A stretch of 64,000 nucleotides of DNA from Neolewinella aurantiaca (GTDB lineage: Bacteria; Bacteroidota; Bacteroidia; Chitinophagales; Saprospiraceae). Both the position numbers and the translations under genes were made by a program. Under the pieces are notes generated by a model, which was given only the letters and a program-made list of their open reading frames with translations, was not told the DNA's origin and made no database searches. The stretch covers positions 1 to 64,000 of the forward strand of contig NZ_VOXD01000009.1 of the NCBI RefSeq assembly GCF_008014675.1. The letters are read 5' to 3'. Shown here piece after piece: positions 17,449-26,310 of this stretch; position 1 is the first letter of the stretch, and each line of letters starts with the position of its first letter.

Positions 17449-18267
17449 ATGGAGCAGATACTCCGCATATTTTATAAAAACGGCAGCTTTTTCACCTTTG
17501 CTGGTTTACAACTTTTGTGCCTGTATCTGATCGTAAATTTCAACTCTCCGCAAAGTGCAATTGCCGTCGAGACCGCATCGATCTTCACCGGAAGCGTAAA
17601 AAGTGGTGCGGGCACCGTTGAGGGCTACCTCAACCTTGCGGAGGAAAACGAAATTCAGCGGCGGGAGATAGCCGACTTGCGCAGCCGGCTGCCCGAAGCC
17701 GGCTATTCAACGACCCTGGAGACGGACAGCATCGAGGATAAGACCTACGCTCAGCGCTTCATTCACCTAACGGCCAACGTGATTAACCGTTCTCCTTTTT
17801 CTCCCAACAATACCCTCGTTATTGACCGGGGGACGGGCCAGGGCGTTGCAGCTGGCCAGGGGCTGGTGGGCAGAGAAGGACTCATCGGGATAGTAGACCT
17901 GCCTACAGAAAACTTCTCACGGGTAATTTCGATCCTTCACCGTTCGGCGCGCATCAGTGCGGGGCTGCGCAATAACGCCTACGGCACCCTGCAATGGGAT
18001 GGAACCGATCCACGCCGGATGATTCTTACCGACATTGCCGACTACCTGACCGTAATGGAGGGAGACACTGTTTTCACGACCGGGTTCAGTAATGTGTTCC
18101 CTACCGGGCAGGTGATCGGGACCGTTGAGAGCAGTGAGGTTCAACCGGGAACGGGCAGCCAGAACCTTATCGTCAGGCTGATCAACGATCCCTTGCACAC
18201 CAATAACGTCTTTGTAGTCAGGGACCTGTTCAAAGACGAACTGGCCAAACTAAAACCGCTTAAATAA
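17449..18267 (+). CDS. mreC: Rod-shape-determining protein MreC
   Basis: Periplasmic scaffold of the elongasome linking MreB/MreD to PBP2. 272 residues: short cytoplasmic tail, one transmembrane helix near residues 14-32 (FAGLQLLCLYLIVNFN), a coiled-coil segment near 60-80 (EENEIQRREIADLRSRL), then two beta-barrel subdomains with VIDRGTGQGVAAGQGLVG, a typical MreC landmark, and a VFTTGFSNVFPTGQVIG strand pair. The stop codon overlaps the mreD start by one base, so translation is coupled. Confidence 0.96.
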   Translation: MEQILRIFYKNGSFFTFAGLQLLCLYLIVNFNSPQSAIAVETASIFTGSVKSGAGTVEGYLNLAEENEIQRREIADLRSRLPEAGYSTTLETDSIEDKTYAQRFIHLTANVINRSPFSPNNTLVIDRGTGQGVAAGQGLVGREGLIGIVDLPTENFSRVISILHRSARISAGLRNNAYGTLQWDGTDPRRMILTDIADYLTVMEGDTVFTTGFSNVFPTGQVIGTVESSEVQPGTGSQNLIVRLINDPLHTNNVFVVRDLFKDELAKLKPLK

Positions 18268-18791
18268 TGGGAGGTGTAGACTCGGTCAGTAATATCATCA
18301 GGTTTTTCATCCTGCTCTTTCTGCAGGTATTCATTTTCCGGCAGGTGAGCCTGGGCTGGGGAGGTGCAGAATACATCTTTGTATTTATTGCTCCGTTATT
18401 TATTGCCCTGCTCCCGCTACGAACGCCCAAGCCGCTCGTTGTTATCTTTTCTTTTCTGTTTGGCATCAGCACCGATTTCTTCTACGAAACCCTGGGGGTT
18501 CATGCTGCGGCGGCCACCTTTTGTGGCTACATCCGCCAGTTCGTGCTCGTAATTCTTGAGCCACGCGATGGCTACAAAGTGAAAGCCAGCCCGGACGGTA
18601 AAGACCTCAGTCTTAGCTGGTGGTTTTCTTACCTGGCCTACCTGGTGGTCGCGTACACCGTCTTCTACTTCAGTATGGAAGCCTTCAGCCCGGTGTTTTG
18701 GAAACAGATTACCATCAAGAGTTTGCTAACTGCTCCTGTTTCTCTACTGCTTTGCGGGATTTTGGTTACCTTTTTGCGACCACGGATATAA
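18267..18791 (+). CDS. mreD: Rod-shape-determining membrane protein MreD
   Basis: Polytopic inner-membrane partner of MreC. 174 residues with about five hydrophobic helices, including IIRFFILLFLQVFIFRQV at the start and the paired LFIALLPLRTPKPLVVIFSF segments. The family is poorly conserved, so the call depends on size, hydrophobicity and its place directly after mreC. The ATG shares its A with the last base of the mreC stop codon. Confidence 0.92.
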   Translation: MGGVDSVSNIIRFFILLFLQVFIFRQVSLGWGGAEYIFVFIAPLFIALLPLRTPKPLVVIFSFLFGISTDFFYETLGVHAAAATFCGYIRQFVLVILEPRDGYKVKASPDGKDLSLSWWFSYLAYLVVAYTVFYFSMEAFSPVFWKQITIKSLLTAPVSLLLCGILVTFLRPRI

Positions 18792-18823
18792 GCCATCGGG
18801 TTTTAAGTTCGTTAGTCTGTTGT

Positions 18824-18831
18824 TACCTTTG
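18824..18831 (+). promoter_or_regulatory. Candidate internal -7 box TACCTTTG before mrdA
   Basis: Exact TAnnTTTG match 14 bp before the mrdA ATG at 18845. It implies a very short leader and possible separate control of PBP2 within the mre cluster. The -33 element is weak (TTTTAAG near 18801). Confidence 0.45.
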
Positions 18832-18844
18832 GGACGAACAAGAA

Positions 18845-20734
18845 ATGCAGAGCCTTCAAAACACTACAAATCTGGACAATCGGGGCGCTATCATCAGGGT
18901 TATCTTCCTGATGGTGGCTGCACTCTTGTTGGGCAAAGCAGCTCAGTTGCAGCTTTTCGATGCCGAGTTCAGAGCACGCGCAGAGCGCGTGGGCTCAGGC
19001 AAGGTAACGCTCTACCCCGCCCGCGGGCTGATGGTGGACCGCAACAATAAAAGGCTTACGGTAAACGAGCCGGTGTACCAGATCGAAATGACCTACCGCG
19101 ATTTCGCGAAGCATTCTGCGACCTTCGACACCACGGCCTTCTGCGAATTACTGCGCATCACCCCGGAGTATTTTGTAGAAAGCATCCCCAAAGTATGGGG
19201 ACATAAGTACACCGAGCGCAAGCCTTTCATCTTTTTGCCCAACGTACCTCCGCACGTTTACGCCACCTTTCAGGAGAACCTGTTTCGGTTCCCCGGCTTT
19301 TCGGCGAGTCTACGAAGCATGCGTGGCTACACGCACCGGTCTGCCGCCCACATCCTGGGTTACATGAGCGAAGTAAACCAAAAAGCCATCGATGAAGGCG
19401 AAGGTCGCTACGTCACTGGTGATTATCACGGGCTCTCCGGCCTCGAATACCAGTACGAAGAGATGCTGCGTGGCGAGAAGGGAGAAAAATGGCTGTACCT
19501 TGATCGGCTCGGCCGCGATGTGGGCAACGTCCAAAACGAAAACGAAGCCGTCGTAGGTTCTGACCTGATGACGACCATCGACCTCGACCTTCAGGAATAC
19601 GGCGAAAGCCTAATGGTCAATAAGGTTGGCGCCGTGATTGCCATTGAACCCGCCACGGGGGAAATCCTGTCGATGATCTCGGCCCCTACTTATGACCCCA
19701 ACGCGCTGCGCATCGGTCGTGGCAGAGGACAGGCCTTCACTTCTTTACAACGGGACACCCTCCAGCCACTACTCAACCGGGCCATCAACGGGAAATATGC
19801 TCCGGGGTCGCCGTTCAAGACCCTGGTAGCTCTTATCGGTCTTCAGTCAGGAACACTCATCCCCGACCGCGGCATGGCGTGTAACGGCGGATTCTGGAGT
19901 GGCGGAAAGATGCTCCTCGGCTGTCACCACCATCCGTATATCAACAACGTGGAGCAGGCCATCGCCCAGAGCTGTAACAATTACTTCGTAACGGCATGGC
20001 TCGAAAACGTGAACCGCCACGGATCGGATCAATCCACTAAGGGGTTAAAAGAGTTTAATGATTACCTCTATCAATTTGGTCTTGGCCAAAAATTGGGTAT
20101 TGACTTTCCCGGAGAGATAAAGGGCTTCATCCCCGACAGTGCTTTCCTTCACAGCCAGCACAGCGAAGAGCGCCGCTGGAAAGCCATCTGGAACCGTTCC
20201 CTGGCCATCGGCCAGGGCGAATACGAGATGACGAGCCTCCAGATCGCAAACTTCATCGCTGCCATCGCCAACCGGGGCCATTGGTACACCCCTCACCTGG
20301 TGAAAGGTGCCCGGGTGGGCAACGACCGCGAGCAACAGCGCCTGAACATCGAGCGCCACGACATTGCCATCGACCGCCAGCACTTCGAGACCGTTGTATC
20401 CGGAATGCGGCAAACAGTCCTCAACGGTACTGCGCGCATCGCCCAAATCCCCGACATCGAAATCTGCGGCAAAACCGGCACGGTACAAAACTGGAAAGGA
20501 AAAGACCATTCCGTATTCACTGCCTTTGCGCCTATGCATGACCCTAAAATTGCTATTTTGGTCTACATCGAGAACGGCGGCTTCGGTGGTACCATCGCCG
20601 CGCCCATCGCGTCACTCATGACCGAGCGTTACCTGAACGGCAAGATCGCGGACAACCGCAAATGGCTGGAACAACGGATGCTTGACACCGATATGACCAG
20701 CCGGGGCGAGACTTCCATTCGTGAGGTTAAATAA
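18845..20734 (+). CDS. mrdA: Penicillin-binding protein 2 (elongasome transpeptidase)
   Basis: Cross-links peptidoglycan during lateral growth; anchored in the inner membrane with its domain in the periplasm. 629 residues from the ATG at 18845. One N-terminal helix (IIRVIFLMVAALLLGKAAQL) is followed by the pedestal domain with YPARGLMVDRNN and GYMSEV, then the transpeptidase domain. Active-site motifs: SPFK (GKYAPGSPFKTL, nucleophile serine), SCNNYF (SxN) and CGKTGT (KTG). It is the fourth gene of the mre cluster, but rodA, its usual partner, does not follow; an antiporter gene does. Confidence 0.96.
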   Translation: MQSLQNTTNLDNRGAIIRVIFLMVAALLLGKAAQLQLFDAEFRARAERVGSGKVTLYPARGLMVDRNNKRLTVNEPVYQIEMTYRDFAKHSATFDTTAFCELLRITPEYFVESIPKVWGHKYTERKPFIFLPNVPPHVYATFQENLFRFPGFSASLRSMRGYTHRSAAHILGYMSEVNQKAIDEGEGRYVTGDYHGLSGLEYQYEEMLRGEKGEKWLYLDRLGRDVGNVQNENEAVVGSDLMTTIDLDLQEYGESLMVNKVGAVIAIEPATGEILSMISAPTYDPNALRIGRGRGQAFTSLQRDTLQPLLNRAINGKYAPGSPFKTLVALIGLQSGTLIPDRGMACNGGFWSGGKMLLGCHHHPYINNVEQAIAQSCNNYFVTAWLENVNRHGSDQSTKGLKEFNDYLYQFGLGQKLGIDFPGEIKGFIPDSAFLHSQHSEERRWKAIWNRSLAIGQGEYEMTSLQIANFIAAIANRGHWYTPHLVKGARVGNDREQQRLNIERHDIAIDRQHFETVVSGMRQTVLNGTARIAQIPDIEICGKTGTVQNWKGKDHSVFTAFAPMHDPKIAILVYIENGGFGGTIAAPIASLMTERYLNGKIADNRKWLEQRMLDTDMTSRGETSIREVK

Positions 20735-20742
20735 GCCTTCTT

Positions 20743-20760
20743 TGCACCTGCGTTCGCGCC
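20743..20760 (+). repeat. Dispersed TGCACCTGCG repeat, copy 8
   Basis: TGCACCTGCGTTCGCGCC, starting 8 bp after the mrdA stop codon. Confidence 0.9.
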
Positions 20761-20996
20761 TCGGCGGACCATTCGGCTTGTGCTGCCCTTCCACTGTGTG
20801 GCAACTAAACTGCTTATCAATATCCTGTAGGCCCGCGCTTCAGCCGGAGCCTTAAATCGATAAGCCAGCGGCTCTTTGGTCCAGGAACGCCACAGCTTTC
20901 CCATACCTGAAAGGAAATGTTTAGCTTGTGCCGTCCTCCAACGTGCGGCAGCAAAATCGCCCATCGCATATTCCTAATCGTTTACCGCTTACCCAT

Positions 20997-22484
20997 ATGG
21001 CAGAATCTCTAGGCATCCTCACCCTCCTCCCGCCCCTTGTGGCCATCATTTTGGCCATCGTGACCCGTCAGGTTTTCATATCCCTCATTGTGGGTATTTT
21101 CATTGGTTACGTGATCATGGCCGGAGGCAACCCCTGGCTTGGCTTTCTGGACACGATGCAGGGTCTGGTAGACGTATTTGCGGACGCGGGGAATACCCGG
21201 ACCATTATGTTTTGCGCGCTCGTTGGGGCACTTATTGTGTTCATGCAGCGCTCCGGCGGCGTGGCGGGGTTCATCGCTTTCGTTGAACGAAAACTCAGGA
21301 AATACGAGAACCGTCAGGACGGATCCGGGCGGGTTGTGGTTCAGCTTTTAGCCTGGCTGACGGGCGCCTTAATCTTCGTAGAAAGCTCCATCAGCGTTCT
21401 TACCGTCGGCACGCTGTACCGGCCCATCTTTGACAAAATGGGAATCAGCCGGGAAAAGCTCGCTTACATCGCAGATTCCAGTTCGGCTCCTAGTTCCATT
21501 CTCATCCCCTTCAATGGTTGGGGCGCCTTCATCATGACTTTACTCGTAGCAGAGGGCTTTGCGGACCCGTTCAGCACGATGATCAAGGCGCTTGGCTATA
21601 ACTTCTACGCTATCCTGGCGCTCCTGCTGGTTCCGGTGGTAATTCTCTCGAAGCGCGACTTCGGGCCGATGAAAAAAGCAGAAGAACGCGCCCGCCGGGG
21701 GCAAGTGCTCAGCGAAGGAGCAACCCCGGTGGTTGACACAGAACTTACCGACATTGCAGCCAAAGACGGGGTGACGCCTAACCTGTGGAACATGGTCCTG
21801 CCCATCGTAATTATGGTCTTGGCGATGCCACTAATGCTCGCCTACACCGGTTGGGAAACTGCACGGGACGCACTGGGCGCGGACGCAGGTGCAGGGGAAG
21901 TTTTCATGCTCGCGATCGGTAAAGGTTCCGGTTCCACCTCTGTTCTGGTTGCTGTTGCGTTGTCTATACTCGTGAGCATGGGCTTTTACAAAGCGCAGGG
22001 CATATTCGGCATTCGTGAGAGCGTTGACCTGGTGCTCAAGGGTATCGCCGGGCTGATTCCGCTGGCGCTGCTCATGCTACTCGCTTTCGCGATCGGCTCG
22101 CTTTGCAAACAGCTCGAAACCGGCATCTACGTTGCCGACGTAGCCAAAGATTTCCTCTCTCCCGGCCTCGTCCCCTTCATGGTATTTGTGGTCACTTGCT
22201 TCATCGCGTTCAGTACGGGCTCAAGCTGGGGTACCTTCGCCATCATGATTCCCATCGCCGTCCCTATGGCGAACCAGATGGATGCCAACGTACTGATGGC
22301 CATCGCTGCCGCCCTCGGCGGCGGGGTTTTCGGCGACCACTGCTCTCCAATTTCAGACACAACCATTTTGTCGAGTATGGCCTCGGCTACCGACCACGTA
22401 GACCACGTCAAGACGCAGCTTCCCTACGCCGGCATTGCCGGCGGCCTGGCGGGCCTTACCTATCTGATACTGGGCCTCATCTGA
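20997..22484 (+). CDS. NhaC-like Na+/H+ antiporter family protein
   Basis: An integral membrane transporter of 495 residues with about twelve hydrophobic segments. I choose the ATG at 20997 (MAESLGILTLLPPLVAIIL), which leads directly into the first helix. The frame is open to 20928 but the extra residues are polar. The segment GGGVFGDHCSPISDTTILSS near residue 450 is diagnostic for the NhaC/antiporter family, as is FVESSISVLTVGT earlier. It likely exchanges sodium for protons, in keeping with a marine lifestyle; organic-acid exchange is an alternative. One dispersed repeat encodes GADAGA in a loop between helices. It converges on the next gene with a 2-bp gap. Confidence 0.85.
   Translation: MAESLGILTLLPPLVAIILAIVTRQVFISLIVGIFIGYVIMAGGNPWLGFLDTMQGLVDVFADAGNTRTIMFCALVGALIVFMQRSGGVAGFIAFVERKLRKYENRQDGSGRVVVQLLAWLTGALIFVESSISVLTVGTLYRPIFDKMGISREKLAYIADSSSAPSSILIPFNGWGAFIMTLLVAEGFADPFSTMIKALGYNFYAILALLLVPVVILSKRDFGPMKKAEERARRGQVLSEGATPVVDTELTDIAAKDGVTPNLWNMVLPIVIMVLAMPLMLAYTGWETARDALGADAGAGEVFMLAIGKGSGSTSVLVAVALSILVSMGFYKAQGIFGIRESVDLVLKGIAGLIPLALLMLLAFAIGSLCKQLETGIYVADVAKDFLSPGLVPFMVFVVTCFIAFSTGSSWGTFAIMIPIAVPMANQMDANVLMAIAAALGGGVFGDHCSPISDTTILSSMASATDHVDHVKTQLPYAGIAGGLAGLTYLILGLI
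21876..21893 (-). repeat. Dispersed TGCACCTGCG repeat, copy 9 (inside a gene)
   Basis: Minus strand TGCACCTGCGTCCGCGCC, the exact consensus. In the antiporter gene it is read as GGC GCG GAC GCA GGT GCA. Confidence 0.9.
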
Positions 22485-22486
22485 TC

Positions 22487-23944
22487 TTACCGGTTCACCA
22501 GCCGGTAGGCCCACCGCAGGATTTTCGGGACCGGCCCGCTGGTGAGCATATCTGAGGCGCCCTGCCGGGCGCCTTTCTGCACGATCCGGCTGGCGACCGG
22601 GTAAGGATAGATCATATTCGTTAGCGCCGAGTACTTCTTGCCTTCGGTTTGCAGGTAGTGCAGCGTCTGGATCATTTCTCCGGCAGCGGGGGCGGCCAAT
22701 GAGCCGCCCAGGACTTTGCCTCCTCCCCACCAGCCCTTGCTGAGGTAAACGATGAGGTGACCGCCGCGAAAATCGGCAGCGATGGCCCGGTCGTCGTCCT
22801 TAAGGGAGAGCTCGCGGGTTTCGAAGTCGATGCCTTTTTCCTTAAAGCGTTTGGGCGTCATCCCGAAGGTGGCGATCTCCGGATCGGTGAAGGTTACCCA
22901 GGCAAACTTATCGAGGTTGTGTTTTTTCTTGATCGGACTGATGAGGTTGTTCCACAGTTGGGTATTGTGAAACTCGGCGCCGTGGCTAAACTGCTCGCCG
23001 CCCCAGGCGTCGCCGATGGCATAAACCGAAGAGTTGGTGGTTCGGTAACGATCGTCGGTGACGATTTTCCCCTTTTCGACCTTTACCCCGCCCTGCTCCA
23101 GGCCGAGCCCTTCGGTACGGACTTTACGCCCGATCGCAACGAGAAGGTGGGTAAATTCAAGTGTACGTCCGGCGTTCCCTGCACCTGCGGCCCCGCCATC
23201 TTTCAACAATGCAGTAGTTGCATTAGTGAACGAGCCGATCTCGGTGTTGAACCTGATATCCACTCCTTCTTCTTCCAGCTTTCGGGCCAGGATGTCGCCC
23301 ATCACTTCGGGGTCTTTCTCGTTGAGGCGCTCCCCGCGGACCAGCAGCGTCACTTTGCTTCCCAACCGGGTAAAAGCCTGACTGAGTTCGCAACTGATCG
23401 GTCCGCCACCTACTACCAGCAGGTGTTCGGGGAGCTCGTCGAGCTCCCAGAAGACGGATTCGTTGTCCCACTGTTTTACCTGATCAATTCCCGGCACCTC
23501 CATTTTGCGGGGTACCGATCCCGTTGCGAGAACGATGTTCGGAGCGGTCAGTTTTCGACCGTTCACGGATACTTCGTTGCGGCCGGTCATTGCAGCTGTA
23601 CCGACAATGGTTTCGGTTCCGAATTCTTTAGCGAAATACTCAGGTGTTTCGTGCGCCCTGATCACTTCCTGCCGGCTGTGTACATATTCCATCACCTTTT
23701 TGAAATCTGCCTTTCCTTCCGTTTTCAGGCCAAAGGCTTCTGCTTCTTTGCCACCCGCAAAGAGGCTCGCGACGTGAAGAATGGCTTTGCTCGGCACGCA
23801 GCCGTAGTTGAGGCAATCTCCGCCAAACGCCTTGGCAGTTTTGTCGATCAGGGCAACATTGAGGCCGATAGAAGAGCCGAATCCGGCACAGCCGAGGCCA
23901 CCGGAACCAGCACCGATTACGATGAGGTCGTGAGTATAATTCAT
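22487..23944 (-). CDS. FAD-dependent pyridine nucleotide-disulfide oxidoreductase (dihydrolipoamide dehydrogenase/MerA-like)
   Basis: 485 residues. FAD site IVIGAGSGGLGCAGFG at the start, redox-active disulfide FGGDCLNYGCVPSK near residues 40-53, NAD(P) site LLVVGGGPISCELSQAF, and FAD-binding VYAIGDAWGG. The C-terminal dimer domain lacks the HPTxxE acid-base pair of true lipoamide dehydrogenase; the matching place reads MIYPYPVASR. It therefore probably acts on another disulfide, quinone or metal substrate. One repeat copy encodes a Gly/Ala-rich insert (GGAAGAGN) near residue 250, at a domain surface. Convergent with the antiporter, 2 bp apart. Confidence 0.85.
   Translation of the reverse strand: MNYTHDLIVIGAGSGGLGCAGFGSSIGLNVALIDKTAKAFGGDCLNYGCVPSKAILHVASLFAGGKEAEAFGLKTEGKADFKKVMEYVHSRQEVIRAHETPEYFAKEFGTETIVGTAAMTGRNEVSVNGRKLTAPNIVLATGSVPRKMEVPGIDQVKQWDNESVFWELDELPEHLLVVGGGPISCELSQAFTRLGSKVTLLVRGERLNEKDPEVMGDILARKLEEEGVDIRFNTEIGSFTNATTALLKDGGAAGAGNAGRTLEFTHLLVAIGRKVRTEGLGLEQGGVKVEKGKIVTDDRYRTTNSSVYAIGDAWGGEQFSHGAEFHNTQLWNNLISPIKKKHNLDKFAWVTFTDPEIATFGMTPKRFKEKGIDFETRELSLKDDDRAIAADFRGGHLIVYLSKGWWGGGKVLGGSLAAPAAGEMIQTLHYLQTEGKKYSALTNMIYPYPVASRIVQKGARQGASDMLTSGPVPKILRWAYRLVNR
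23180..23197 (+). repeat. Dispersed TGCACCTGCG repeat, copy 10 (inside a gene)
   Basis: TGCACCTGCGGCCCCGCC within the oxidoreductase gene, where it encodes part of GGAAGAG. Confidence 0.9.
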
Positions 23945-24050
23945 AAAATATCAGGAGTTGGCTTTATAGCGAAAGCGGACACACCCGATCAATGTTCAAT
24001 CTTCACCCTCCGATTGTCTGCGTATGCAGGATGGCGTCACTTAGAGGTGC

Positions 24051-26177
24051 TTAGAAGCGCCAGATGGCCTGTGCCCCCATTTCTGTTCTGCGAGGCAGGC
24101 CTGTTTCCTCCAATCCGCTGCCGGCAACGGTACCGTCGGTATAGAACGTTTGGGCGATCCGGCCTTCGAGCGTCAGCCCGCGGATCCCCTTATAACGCAC
24201 CAGAAAAAAAGCACGGGTTCCCCGGTTGTAGTACGGTACTACGCGGGCATTGTAGAGCAGACCATTTTCGTACTGGTAGAAACGTACGTTGAAACCGTCG
24301 GTATCGAAGAAGGCCATTCTGGTACTGAAACTAAAGGCGCCACGGGGGCGGTAATGCAGGTCCTGGTAAACCATGAAGCCCTTTTCACGACCGTTGAGTT
24401 CATCGTCGGTGAAGCCGGCATCGATGCGGCTACGCCACTCCAGAAATGAATTGATCTTGTAACCGAAGTGCAGACGCGCCTGAAAACGGGTTCGTGGTAC
24501 TACCGGGTCCAGGTTTGTGAAAACGGATTCATCTCCGTCGGTACCGAAACCTTTGGTTTCGGAGCGCAACTCCAGATAAGTTTCCAGCTTTCGTTTTTGC
24601 CAGTAAGTGACCCGGAAACGGTATTCGTGGCCCTCGCTCGGTGCGTCGATGTTGAAGCGGAGGTAAGGGAAGCGGAAAACATCGTAGTAAGCATTAACAC
24701 GCCAGTGCTTGCCGGGCCGTAGCTCGAGGCCGAGGTACATACCGTTTTCGTTGCGCCCTCCGCTGGTTTCTCCGAAGGGACGGGCGTTGAGGGCCTGGTA
24801 ATCGACACCGTAATTGCGGTACACGAGGGAAACGTCGACGAAGCGGTCCAGCCCCATCATCAGGCCATGTATCTGGGCGACTCCTCCGTTGTCGGAACCA
24901 GCCAGCTCACCGAAGAACGTAAAGTTACGGTAGCGGTAACGGTAATCCAGGCTTGCGTTCAGAAGGTCAGTGCCCTGAAAAAAGAAACGGTTGTAAGCCT
25001 GATCGTTTAGGTTGAGCGGCTGGCTTAGGTTAGTGCCCAGTACGTTCAGTCCGACCTGCAGACGCTGATTCGCGCGGTACCTCAGGCTGCCTCCATAGTT
25101 GATTTCAGTGATAGAGTTCCGGTCTTCTACCTCATTCGGTGTACGGTTCAGGCCGGAGATATTGAGGCTCGTAACGCCAAGGTCTTCTGCTTCCACATCG
25201 AGGGTATCGGTTACCGTAATGAGGTTTGCCGTTCTGCCTTTCCGGCTACCGAAGACGGATAGTTCCAGTTTATCACCGAAGGCGAGGGTCGTTCCGGCTC
25301 CGCGCATGAAGCTGGCCTCATTCACGCTGGTGTAGGGCCGCAGTACCGGCCCGCCGCGGGCAACGTTTGTGGTCTGGCTGCTCTTTCCGAACCCGAAGCC
25401 CGTGTACAGGATCAATCCCTGCCCGAAGCTTACGGCAAAATCACCGAGAGCCACCGCCTTCACCGTCCGGTTCACATTCCCTAAAAAGAAGTGAGCGCTG
25501 TAAAAGTCGAAGCCTCGTTTTTTATTGTTTTCTGCAAAAAATGCCTCACCGGGGTCTTTCTCGGCGGTAATACCGAAGCTGAGGTTCTTAGAATACCGCT
25601 GCCGGAAACGGGTGTATATCCTGTCCGGGCTTCCGAGGTAATAACTGGTTCCATCCTCGGGTCCGAGTTCATAGCCCCGGGCGGTTTCCAGCCTCCGCTG
25701 CCAGCGTACATACAGCTCGCGGTCGCCTTCGGCGAGCATGCGGCCAAGCGGAATTTTGGCATCATCTAGGTCTCCCCCTACGCGAACGAACTGTGCCAAA
25801 CGACGGACAGACTCCATGTCCATCCCCGGAATTACCTGTAATTCGTAGACACTCAGCAGTCCCCCCATCCGGTCCCGGTAATCGATCAGCTGGCCAATCT
25901 GAATGGGAGAAAGCAACAGCGTTTCTTCCAGTTCTTCATAGGTGGCTTTGTTGATATTGAGTGGTCGCCGGCGGTAGGTTTCCAGCAGGTCAAAAGCAGC
26001 GTTGAACGAGAATTCGTCCGTTTCATCTTCCGTATTCGCGAGTACGTCTTCGATGAGTTGCTGCTGGAACTCGTCGTCTTCCCCGATTCCGGGCGGGAGC
26101 GTGTCCTTTTGAGCATGAAGCATTGTTCCCCAAACGGCCAGGGTCAACAGAATGATCAGGCGGGGACGCAGGTGCAT
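24051..26177 (-). CDS. Outer-membrane beta-barrel protein with N-terminal helix-hairpin-helix (ComEA-like) domain
   Basis: 708 residues from the ATG at 26177 (MHLRPRLIILLTLAVWGTML), a signal peptide; an ATG six codons earlier is possible. Residues about 70-125 form a ComEA-type helix-hairpin-helix unit: PLNINKATYEELEETLLLSP, then GQLIDYRDRMGG and YELQVIPGM. The remaining ~550 residues are amphipathic beta-strands ending in AQAIWRF, a barrel with the C-terminal aromatic. HhH units bind DNA non-specifically, and ComEA is the periplasmic DNA receptor of competence, so a role in DNA handling at the envelope is possible but unproven. The start codon itself is formed by a dispersed repeat copy. Confidence 0.78.
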   Translation of the reverse strand: MHLRPRLIILLTLAVWGTMLHAQKDTLPPGIGEDDEFQQQLIEDVLANTEDETDEFSFNAAFDLLETYRRRPLNINKATYEELEETLLLSPIQIGQLIDYRDRMGGLLSVYELQVIPGMDMESVRRLAQFVRVGGDLDDAKIPLGRMLAEGDRELYVRWQRRLETARGYELGPEDGTSYYLGSPDRIYTRFRQRYSKNLSFGITAEKDPGEAFFAENNKKRGFDFYSAHFFLGNVNRTVKAVALGDFAVSFGQGLILYTGFGFGKSSQTTNVARGGPVLRPYTSVNEASFMRGAGTTLAFGDKLELSVFGSRKGRTANLITVTDTLDVEAEDLGVTSLNISGLNRTPNEVEDRNSITEINYGGSLRYRANQRLQVGLNVLGTNLSQPLNLNDQAYNRFFFQGTDLLNASLDYRYRYRNFTFFGELAGSDNGGVAQIHGLMMGLDRFVDVSLVYRNYGVDYQALNARPFGETSGGRNENGMYLGLELRPGKHWRVNAYYDVFRFPYLRFNIDAPSEGHEYRFRVTYWQKRKLETYLELRSETKGFGTDGDESVFTNLDPVVPRTRFQARLHFGYKINSFLEWRSRIDAGFTDDELNGREKGFMVYQDLHYRPRGAFSFSTRMAFFDTDGFNVRFYQYENGLLYNARVVPYYNRGTRAFFLVRYKGIRGLTLEGRIAQTFYTDGTVAGSGLEETGLPRRTEMGAQAIWRF
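26159..26176 (-). repeat. Dispersed TGCACCTGCG repeat, copy 11 (at a start codon)
   Basis: Minus strand TGCACCTGCGTCCCCGCC. Its first two bases are the TG of the ATG at 26177, so it encodes MHLRPRL. Confidence 0.9.
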
Positions 26178-26195
26178 AGAAGGTTGGAGAAGCAT

Positions 26196-26310
26196 GACCG
26201 CAAAGATAGTGGGTAGTGGGTAGAAAGTAGTGGGTAGTTGCTCCGGGAATTGGAGTTAAGAATGCTCACTTCGGCCGTAGCGGCACTACCCGCTATTTTC
26301 TGCTGTTTTA
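26196..26310. repeat. ACTACCCAC-type dispersed repeat, inverted pair (copy A)
   Basis: A minus-strand copy (26207-26241, AGTGGGTAGT repeated) faces a half copy on the plus strand near 26281-26301 (CGGCACTACCCGCTATTTTC). Similar sequences occur near 54.4 kb and 55.3 kb. It lies between galE and the HhH gene. Confidence 0.75.

Noticed and set aside
22757-24292. 511-residue plus-strand reading frame
   Set aside because: It lies antisense to the oxidoreductase gene, is cysteine- and phenylalanine-rich without a recognisable fold, and is explained by codon bias of the true gene.
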